From Gnetum montanum (lineage: Eukaryota; Streptophyta; Gnetopsida; Gnetales; Gnetaceae), in NCBI GenBank assembly GCA_015680685.1, contig MNCI01011925.1, forward strand, positions 626,062-690,061: 64,000 nt of DNA, read 5' to 3'. The notes under the pieces were generated by a model that worked only from the letters and a program-made list of their open reading frames with translations, did no database searches and had not been told where the DNA came from. The translations under genes and the position numbers were made by a program. Positions 56,120 through 64,000 of this stretch are shown in pieces (position 1 is the first letter of the stretch; the number at the start of each line of letters is the position of its first letter).

Positions 56120-58958
56120 AGGTAATGAGTAAGGTATGAGATAATTGAACTTTGTTAAATGACCTTACTAACAATCAATCTTTTTATGATTATAGAAGGC
56201 CCCTAAATGAGGATAATAAGGAGGACCTTCTCAAGGTGCATCCAAACATTTGAGAAGAGGTAGAGGACAAGGATCTCATGTAAAACATGAAAAATAGAAG
56301 GCATAATCTTTTAGCATCCATCAAGAAATCCCTATCACTGCATAATCTAGTCAAGTAGAAGATGGAGAGGGCAGGGCACCTGAACAAGGACAATATCTCA
56401 CGTTATCCCTGAAATGCATTCAAGCCATTCAGGAAAGGTCCACATCTGTTGTAGTGATTGTGGAACTCAATTTTGGGCCTTTTATGAAACTTTCCCCTAA
56501 AATGGTCAAGGATCAACTCAAGGGATCTCCTCTATGGCCTATCCTCTTGGAAAGTGGGGAATGGTATTTGGGGGAAACCTATCAATTTTGGCATAATAAA
56601 GAAGAAAGCACCATCATCAACATTGATGGAATTTTAGTTGATTTCTCCCCAAAGGCCATTACGAAAGTTCTAAATCTTTCAAATACATAGCCCAAAGTTG
56701 CTCATCTATCCACCCACTCTAATGAAGATGCAACAAAAGTATGGCTAAAAAGGGTGTATAGAAAAGAAGAAAAAACATATGGAGAAGTAACCCTTAAAGA
56801 GAGAATTTATTTTAAAATTGGCACCTATCACATTTCCCAACAAAGGGGTTAAATAGGATTTCTACCTATGCAGCCAAAGGAAGTGTGATCTTGATGGGCA
56901 AGGTTGATGCCAATTTGTTCCATTTGTATTTAACAGAGATATTGAGGTAGTTTGAAGAATGAAAGATAGAAAATTTCACACTCCCCTTTTCATGTCTAAT
57001 CAGGAAGTTGTGCTAGCATGCTGGAATTTTGAGGTACATTAATGATGTCCCTAGAAAAGTTTAAAATGCTTCATATGCTAAATTATTGAAGCCATCATCA
57101 CCAAGAAAAGATGTTGGTGATACACTAGAGCCTAAATAAGAATATATAGTTAGGCCCACTTCACCTCAAAAATTAGGGCCTAGCAAACTTCCAGACACGA
57201 GGCTCAACCAACAACAAGAAGTAGGGCCTAGCACATAGCCCACAGGCTAGTAAGACCAACAACTGCCACCGCCACCATAAGATTACCGATCATTGATGAG
57301 CCATCTCAAGGCCATCGTGGAAATAGTCAATTGGGGAAGTAGGGATGAGTCCAATTTCTTCAAGGTGATCGATGATGTTGTACAACCCACCATATCAATC
57401 GATCATGCAAGGGGCAAGGTCTAAATACAAATAGGAGTAAGGGAATCACATTGGTTACAACAGATCTTGAGGAATGTTGCAACATTCCAAGTACAATTGG
57501 AAATTGGTGAAAGGCATCATAGTGGTGGTTATGCAACACCAAGATGTAGCTAGAGCAATAGAGGTGGTTGTAGACCACATTAAGAAATCATTCAACATCG
57601 TTGTTGTGCCACTGGCAAGTTTCACAAGAGCACATGATGCTCAAGTTTTGGTTGGTACCTCAATGACTCCTGCAAAACATGAGGATGCTTTGGATCACTT
57701 ATTGCTAACAAGACAAGTAATGATGTCCTTGTTTGACATCCCACAAGATGTCACCGTGGCATAATTAGACCTCATTTCCACTAAGGGAAAGCTAATCATG
57801 GCTAAGGTTAGGGATAAATACATAGAAGATGAGTTGAGAAGACTCTAGAAAAATTTTATTATCCTACAAGTTGAACAACGAGATTCATCCCAACTTGTTC
57901 TAGCCAATCAGCCAGAATCATTTAGGATAGAGTAGTTAAATAAATTACTAGTGGAGAATAAAAGGGTAGCAATGGAAAAGGAGAAGGCTGATTGAGATGC
58001 TTCAAAAGCACAAGCTCAAACATATACACATGAAAAAGCACTCAAGGCCTTATAAGAAGAGAATAAACTCCTTGCTACCAAAAATCTTCAATTGATGATA
58101 GTTGAAAAATAGGAAAAATGTTCTTGAGGAAAATTTTTAGAAAATGCAAGAATAAATAATAAGAGTCAACCAAGACATAAGTCACTTAGCTAGAGAGAAC
58201 AGAACCCTCTCAATGGAGGAGGTACATACCATTTGGTAGAAGATAGCTATTGAAATAAGCACATGGAAAAATGTGGCTAAGTGGCATGAAAAATTAAAGA
58301 AACATTTCCATGATCATGTGGGTATGTATAAAGAGATCATCAAGAAAGAGATCTATATGGCTAAGGACCACATTAACTCTTTCAATGATCAACACATTGA
58401 CTGGTGAGCCATATTGGACACTTATGCTTTTTCCCATAAAGAAGAGTTAAAAATTTGGAACTTGCAGATCCAAGATCTCACAGAATACATGGAGTTGGCA
58501 AATCTATGGTATGCCAACTTGGCCATGTTAATAGTAGGACATTTGAGGACTGAGCTACAAAAATAGGTAGCTACCACCTATGCTAAATATGAGATAGATT
58601 TTGTTGAACACAAGAAGACATTGCAGAATATGAAGGTAACAAACTCTAAACTAGAGGTGGTAAAAGCTAGCTACCAAGGCCAAAAGGATGTAGTAGCAGA
58701 ATTGGCTTGATGGCTTACGAACTATCAGGAATTCAGAGATAAACCTATAGCCTATGAGGAGGAATGATGACTATTTACAAGCATGGTACGTCAAAACGAA
58801 TTAAATGTTTCCACAATTGCCATGTCCATAGGAGGTGTCAACTTCATCAAACATGGAAACATTTCTAGCACTCCTTAAAAAGTATCCATTTCATAAGCTT
58901 GGAGCACAAGATAAAGGGAAAAATACAATGGAGGGGCCACCTCCACCAAGAACCACAT
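56120..58958 (+). pseudogene. ORF3, coiled-coil protein of unknown function (O1)
   Basis: Same protein as in C and R3. Readable blocks: LASIKKSLSLHN (56305), then LKCIQAIQERS, VELNFGPF and PLWPILLESGEWYLGETYQFWHNKEE (56416-56607), NIDGILVDFSPKAITKVLNL, TLKERIYFKIGTY, YAAKGSVILMGKV (56864-56903), LPFSCLIRKL and YINDVPRKV. A Gln/Pro-rich linker (57120-57280) follows. The 96-codon open stretch 57474-57764 covers VVVMQHQDVARAIEVVVDHI and HEDALDHLLLTRQVMMSLFD. A long Glu/Lys/Leu coiled coil (about 57780-58760) leads to MFPQLPCP (58806) and a Pro-rich end. The N-terminal spacing recalls the putative plant transposon/ATHILA ORF-1 domain (inference only). It is the only non-gag gene of O1. Confidence 0.76.
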
Positions 58959-59132
58959 GAGTTTCAAATAATTTTGTATTTTGTATTTTATGTTGGTGTC
59001 CCAATTTTGTTTTTTCTAGTCCCACACTACAGCATGAAATAATCCATAGTCAGTTCATAATCCCATACCTATCCACTATGTAATCAAATGAACTTGTTCC
59101 TCATTTTGTTTGACTCAAGGATGAGTTTTTAT

Positions 59133-59147
59133 TCAGTCATGGGGGTA
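59133..59147 (+). promoter_or_regulatory. Polypurine-tract-like site (O1)
   Basis: CAGTCATGGGGGTA directly before the 3' LTR start. Confidence 0.75.
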
Positions 59148-59884
59148 TGATGAATTGCAGTTTGCTAGGCCCTGATATCGAGTACCTGATATCAAGTATG
59201 CAATATCGTAGCCTAGATACGTATCGTATACACGATATTGTGATTTCTATGTTAGCCTATAAATATAGCACTCAAGCACATGGGGAGAGGAGGGAGTTAA
59301 TCATTAGGAGTTTGGAGTCTTTTTGTTAGCTTTGAATTCTTTTCCCATGTGCATGCCTATAGTGTGACACTTGTAATTGTATGGAACCTTTGTTTGAGTG
59401 TGATGTACTTGGACATGCACACAATCGACAATAAAGATCGAGATTACTCCATCATTACTGCATTCACTTAGTTTTTAATTTTTTAATTATTAATTATTTA
59501 TTGTTGTTTTCTTAGTTAATATTTCTTTCATCATCATTTAATATTCTTGTTAATCACAAACATTTAAGTGTAACTACGTGGTAACCCAGTGGCGTATCAA
59601 GTAGTGCTTCAAGTGATGTACATTTGATAATCCCAGAAGTAGTACACAAAGTCCAAGATGCATATTGATGATTAAGGATTAAGGACGAATGCTGATCACA
59701 CTTAAGTTAGCTTAGATTTTATTTCTTATTTCTTATTAGTTTAATTAAGTTACTTCTTATTGTCCTTAGGAATAGCATAGTAGTAGAAACCACATCATAC
59801 ACCTCACTCTGGACTAAACCATACGTGACCAAGCAAATGCTAGTCTAGATGGGAAGACAATGAACTACGATCAATGTATAATTT
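59148..59884 (+). repeat. 3' LTR of O1, truncated
   Basis: It starts TGATGAATTGC. Cores lie at offsets 28, 42, 56, 74 (degenerate) and 88, with TATAAATA at 111. It follows the 5' LTR to ~59884 (5' LTR position ~42126) and then changes to unrelated sequence; the last ~100 bp are missing. Confidence 0.9.
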
Positions 59885-60289
59885 TGATGTTTTTATTGGT
59901 ATATGTAGTTCATCCTTATCGTAGTTATTGTGGATCATGAATTTTCCATTTATAATTTGAATATTTATTAATTAATATATAGTGTAAACTATTATATTTA
60001 TGATGTCTTGGATCATAAGGATTCAAATTGGAAGGGCTTTGTTTTGGGTATTCCGAACTTGGACTTGGTCGCTATTCTATTCCTATTTTATGTTTGTTAA
60101 TTCATCTAGATCCCAAGCATAAATCAAATCCCTAAAATTCTCTATAGTGTAATAAATTTGAAAATTTTGTATTATGACATTACAATTATTTAATTCAATC
60201 ATAGTTGTGATAAAGTAACTGTTGGGTGGTAGAGGTAACAACCGAAGAAAGTGAAGAATGTGGTGTGCATTCATGCTAGTCAGTTACGT

Positions 60290-61440
60290 GCATTCAAGTT
60301 GGGGATATTATGAGGTGTCATGGGCATAACGAACACCAGACATGGTGGTGGTTGCATAGATAAGCAACTATAAATGAGGGAGGTGAGCTCGCATTGAGGG
60401 GTATTAGGCATGGAGCTCCCAGCAATTGAGGTAGAGCCTCCTCTCTCTCCTCGAAAGTAGACATGCGATAGGCAATGGTAGGTGGCCTCTTCCTCCTTTC
60501 TAGTCCACATGTGCATAGGAGGGGCTGTAATGGGGGTAGCACCAAGTGGCCAATGTGTAGCCTCCAACAACATCATCAGGTGATAGTAGATGGTGACGTA
60601 GTGGTAGGTTGTATTAGTGTGGCAACTGTAGTGAATAGTGACACAATGGCCGGTTGTAGTAGCATCATGTGTAGCAAATGTAATGAATGGTGGCATATGT
60701 GTCTGCATGCATCAGTGGGCATCATCGGTAGGTTTCCCTAGTGATGCACTGCAAGCAAATAGCAATGATGTAGTAGCAAACATTGTTGTTGCATTAGTCA
60801 TGCATCAAAAGCAGCAAGGAGCATGAGGTTCTATTTTTCTCTCTCCCAGTGACATTACTATTACATGTCTCTTAGAAGCAATGTGTAGTAGATAGCGTAA
60901 CACATGTGCACAATAGGGGCTATGATGGCAACACCACCAGGTGGCATGCACACAATGTCAAATGATAGTAATACACATGACAGCGACAATGCATAGGAGG
61001 TCTCCTTCTATGCCAGCAATGGAAAATAGCATGATAGTGGTAGACATGTCAACTATCTAGCTAGCATCAATAGAACAGATCTCTCCCTCTCCCTCTCTAG
61101 TGGTGGTTGTGGTTTTCCTACCCAGTAGGGAGCACATTCTGGCAACTACATCGATAACAATAGCAAGAAACTAGGGACAAGTTTAAATTTACTAGCTACT
61201 TACTATATTTTCACGAAGTCTTGGAATTCAAGATAGTTATTCAATTTAAGTCTTCCCATTTTTCAATTTGATTTACTATTTTGAAATGTCACATAGCCCT
61301 CTCCAACTAAGACTATTCTTCGGTTTCTGTACCCATATGGGAGGTGCCTTAGGCAATAGTCTTCTCAAATGAGCTTTTTTTTCCCGAGTGTTGGTGCATC
61401 CAAAATTTATGCATCAAAAAAATCATCCATGAATGGGCCT
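60290..61440 (+). repeat. Dispersed repeat D, copy 2
   Basis: 61080-61440 is the inverted counterpart of 11300-11630: a CTCTCCCTCTCCCTCTCTAG tract, TGTCACATAGCCCTCTCCAA, GGGAGGTGCC and GTGTTGGTGCATCCAAAATT. Similarity upstream to ~60290 is weaker. Family unknown. Confidence 0.6.
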
Positions 61441-62934
61441 TATCCTTTCATGACAAAAACATAACTAAGTGTAAACTAAACCTAAAGTCAAGTAACAATT
61501 CCGATTAATTACTGAAATTATGACCCCTTTCAAACTCCCTCATTAATCACGTCCAACACCACAAGAGGTTTTGTTGTGTTGTGTCTATTTATTTTTCCAT
61601 GTTTAAAATTGTGCTTTTATATTCATTCATAGCTTTTCAAAACCTTTGTGTCATCATCATCTGCCTTTGCATCATCCTCATCTCTTGCTCCTAGTTGGAG
61701 TTAGCTAAGCCTAAGACCAAGTTTTGGAATATGAGCTTGTATCTGCTTGATTCCTCTTTAGCGGAAATCTTGTCTTTCTTGTTGTTGTTATTATCTAGGT
61801 AGGGTTTTCACATTTTTTTCTTTCTTGCATTTATTTTATTTATGTTCATGAGCTTTGGGACAAATAGAAAAAGATAGTGGAGAAGTGAGAAAACTTGTTG
61901 TTGCTGGTTGAAGCGCTATTACTAATTCTTTTTCAGAAGATGAAAAGTTCATGATTATTTTCCTTCTATGAACCTCTTTAAATAAAATCCGAACATTTGA
62001 CTTAGCATGAAATGACCGTAACTCATGCTTATAGCTTGCATTTGGTACATAAGCATAGTTCTCTAAAGTTAGGATCCATATGGAGAGCAGTAAGATGTAA
62101 GTACTTCATTTTGAAGCCTCTTCTATTGGATGTGAGGGAAATAAGGCATCATGCCTATTCATAGCTATTGCATTAGTGAGTTTCTTTTTATACACAAATT
62201 TAAAGAATATGTCAAGGTTTCATGCTGAAAACCTGTTTCCATGATGTCAATATTGGTTTGGATGCCTAGTCGATGCATTTATTCAATGTCTTAATGAACA
62301 CTAAGCAAAGAATGCAATTCATAAGTAATATTGTATAAAAAAGTGGTTGCCTATAATAAACAAAAGGGGACATGGAAGAGGACTGAAGAGGATGCTAGGT
62401 TTGCTTTGGGGATGAAACTGGAGGGAAATGTAAGTTAGGATAGATAGGAATTTGTAGGATCGTTTTGATTCATTCTCTACATGCTGAGAAGCTTTTAGAG
62501 GATGAAGAAGCTAACTATGATACAGCTATAGTAGGCTTTAGTAGCTTAGATGTTTGCAAATGTGTTAGTTGTAAAATGATTTAAAAATAATGCTTGACCT
62601 TTTTTCTCACATTTTAACTCTTTAATTACTCACTCTTAAAAGTATTAGTACATAACAGATTTTAACAGTCATTTTCTAAGTTTAAAAAATAAAAAATAAG
62701 AAAATATAAATAATAAATAATAAATAATAAGCTTTCTTACTTGACTTGAAAATAAAATTTATGATTTTACGAGAAAATGTTATGATTCTCTTATATCTTT
62801 ACTTGGATAGTGACAACGTGGCCACTTCCTCTTCTTCTCATAAAAGAAGAAGAAACATATAAAGGAATGTGTGATAGGAAAAGAGATAAAAAAGGAGAGC
62901 CATAAAAGAAATTAATCACAAGCAAAGAAAAAAT

Positions 62935-63480
62935 AATGCTTCTTCTTCCTTCCCTTCTCCCTTCTCTTCTCTTCTTTGGTTCCATTCTCATTATTTTCTA
63001 CATTCTATATCCTTTCTCCTTTTCAATATTAGTGTTGTTGTTGCTATGTGCAACTCACTGCTTGGTGTTATTATCTACAACCTATTGTTGTGGGATGTTT
63101 GTTGTTGTTGCTACTAATAGTCCTTGTTGTCTACAAGCTTTTGATCTACCTATAGTTGCTGCTATGTACTACCACCATGGCTACTTGCAACTATTAATGA
63201 ATCTGTCAAGTTCTTTCTTTTCTTTTCTTCCTATTAATTTTTAGTCTTTTCAAGTTATTTCATCTCCAATATTCTACTTGCATGTAATCTAACATTTTCA
63301 AATCTAATGTTCTTTTAAATTATTAGTCATGTTCCTTTTTCCCTGAGACTATTCCTAAGCTAGTTGTGCCCATAAACAAGGCACCCTAGGCAACAATCTT
63401 GCAAAATCATGCTTTGAAAAGTGTTGTGTGTTACTTTACCTTGAGGCATCAACATGGGTCCAATAAAATAAGAGCAATTT
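62935..63480 (+). repeat. Dispersed repeat D, copy 3 (diverged)
   Basis: 63343-63440 has GAGACTATTCCTAAGC, then CCCATAAACAAGGCACCCTAGGCAACAAT, matching the order of blocks at 61303-61360. A CTTCCCTTCTCCC-rich tract precedes it at the expected side but ~400 bp away instead of ~220 bp. Confidence 0.5.
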
Positions 63481-63604
63481 GGCACCTCAAGCACCCTTGC
63501 TTCTTTCGATGCATGTTATTAGCATAAATAATAAATAATGTAATCTAAATTTATAAAAAGGTGTAAAAGATGATAATGAACAATATTTATATAAGAGAGT
63601 ATAA

Positions 63605-63670
63605 GTTGTTGGCTAGTTGGTTAGGTTGCATAGCTTTATATTCACAAGTGTTTAGTTCAAAGCCTAGCAC
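63605..63670 (+). ncRNA. tRNA-like SINE head candidate (+)
   Basis: An A-box-like TGGCTAGTTGG (63610-63620) and a B-box-like GTTCAAAGCC (63655-63664) lie 45 bp apart, the arrangement of an internal RNA polymerase III promoter. It does not fold into a full tRNA by eye, so a tRNA-derived SINE remnant is more likely than a tRNA gene. Confidence 0.4.
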
Positions 63671-63804
63671 ACCCCTATGTGCTTAGGCAATGTATAAAAG
63701 ATCATCACTGAAGTCATAGTGGGAAATGTATAAAGGAGGAAGTCATAGTTCTCACCTCAAGATGAGCAAAAGCCTAATTTGTCTTGAGAGGGATGAGCAA
63801 GATG

Positions 63805-63860
63805 CCCAAGCTTGAACCCAAGCATTTAATTGCAAAAACAAGCACTTTACCATCACTCCT
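63805..63860 (-). ncRNA. tRNA-like SINE head candidate (-)
   Basis: On the minus strand an A-box-like TGGTAAAGTGC (63852-63842) and a B-box-like GGTTCAAGC (63818-63810) are 34 bp apart. The context (GTGATGGTAAAGTGCTTG then GGGTTCAAGC) resembles tRNA-derived SINE heads. It points toward the plus-strand module at 63605. Confidence 0.4.
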
Positions 63861-64000
63861 TATACTAAACAACATATATCATAGAAAAAATAAAAATAAA
63901 CTGTGAGAATCATAGAATTTATAAGTTGATGCTAAAAATAATTAAGTAATGGTCAATGTGCATATTTTTTAGCAAACCATAATTAAATAGCAAATGTGCA

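Larger units (their letters stand above)
41386..59884 (+). mobile_element. Element O1: gag + ORF3 LTR element without pol, host of N1
   Basis: 5' LTR (41386-42225), primer site, gag (split by N1), a short ORF, 3' UTR, internal promoter-like module, ORF3, G-rich primer and a 3' LTR truncated at ~59884. Once N1 is set aside, no protease, RT, RNase H or integrase remains, so O1 would depend on pol from another element. Its LTRs differ by roughly 12-13% over the ~230 bp compared by eye, more than those of the inserted N1, which fits the nesting order. Left flank is CACAT; the right flank is lost. Confidence 0.88.
59885..64000. other. Non-coding right end with dispersed repeats
   Basis: No gag, pol or ORF3 is found. 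It contains dispersed repeat copies (60290-61440, 62935-63480), an AAT-rich microsatellite near 62700-62731 and two tRNA-like modules (63605-63670, 63805-63860). The overlapping open frames at 60280-60826 on both strands are in low-complexity, CAT/ATG-rich sequence and share no protein with anything here. Confidence 0.55.

Noticed and set aside
60280-60826. Overlapping frames up to 142 codons near 60280-60826
   Set aside because: Both strands are open at once in CAT/ATG-rich repeat DNA, there is no domain, and the region belongs to dispersed repeat D.
62690-62735. AAT-rich microsatellite as a functional element
   Set aside because: Simple A/T-rich repeat with no other signal; a similar tract lies near 40617.

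Overview
The window is plant nuclear DNA made almost entirely of old, nested LTR retrotransposons. I recognise no intact host gene, rRNA, complete tRNA gene or CRISPR array. All recognisable coding sequence is decayed Ty3/gypsy gag-pol (aspartic protease, reverse transcriptase, RNase H, integrase) plus one extra ORF. The primer-binding sites are decayed complements of the plant tRNA-Asp 3' end, and the gag zinc knuckle has the shortened C-x2-C-x3-H-x4-C spacing. Both point to the Athila/Tat side of plant Ty3/gypsy. Heavily mutated, nested and slowly removed elements suggest a large-genome seed plant. A gymnosperm is plausible, but nothing here proves the species.

Layout: 1-72 is the last piece of an LTR and 73-2170 is non-coding with degenerate repeats. 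Element A (+, 2170-5215) is an RT-to-integrase remnant cut inside the integrase by LTR P (5216-5769, followed by PBS and a gag start). P abuts R1 (-, 6240-10286; pol linker, protease, gag, partial 5' LTR). 10287-13200 is other repeat DNA. Element C (+, 13200-18243) keeps a 3' region, the extra ORF and an LTR. It meets R2 (-, 18244-27080; gag-pol with both LTRs, one cut short) head to head. R3 (-, 27113-40056) is a long element: LTR, PBS, gag, pol, 3' UTR, extra ORF, LTR. After a 1.3 kb spacer comes O1 (+, 41386-59884): LTR, PBS, gag, no pol, 3' UTR, extra ORF, truncated 3' LTR. Its gag is split by N1 (+, 43268-52712), a gag-pol element flanked by a perfect 5-bp target duplication CTAGG. 59885-64000 holds unrelated dispersed repeats and tRNA-like (SINE-like) modules.

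Four points stand out. (1) All eight type I LTRs whose U3 is present carry a phased array of imperfect GATATC palindromes, mostly 14 bp apart, and in all eight the last core lies exactly 23 bp before TATAAATA. (2) The R3-type LTR has a different motif but the same 14-bp period. (3) A U3-like copy of such a promoter lies inside three elements, about 450-540 bp upstream of the extra ORF, so that ORF (here ORF3, coiled-coil, unknown function) may have its own internal promoter. (4) Elements differ in modules: gag-pol only (N1, R2), gag-pol-ORF3 (R3), gag-ORF3 without pol (O1). Single N characters at 5595, 9675 and 49467 hide missing sequence of about 190-290 bp each, judged from aligned copies.
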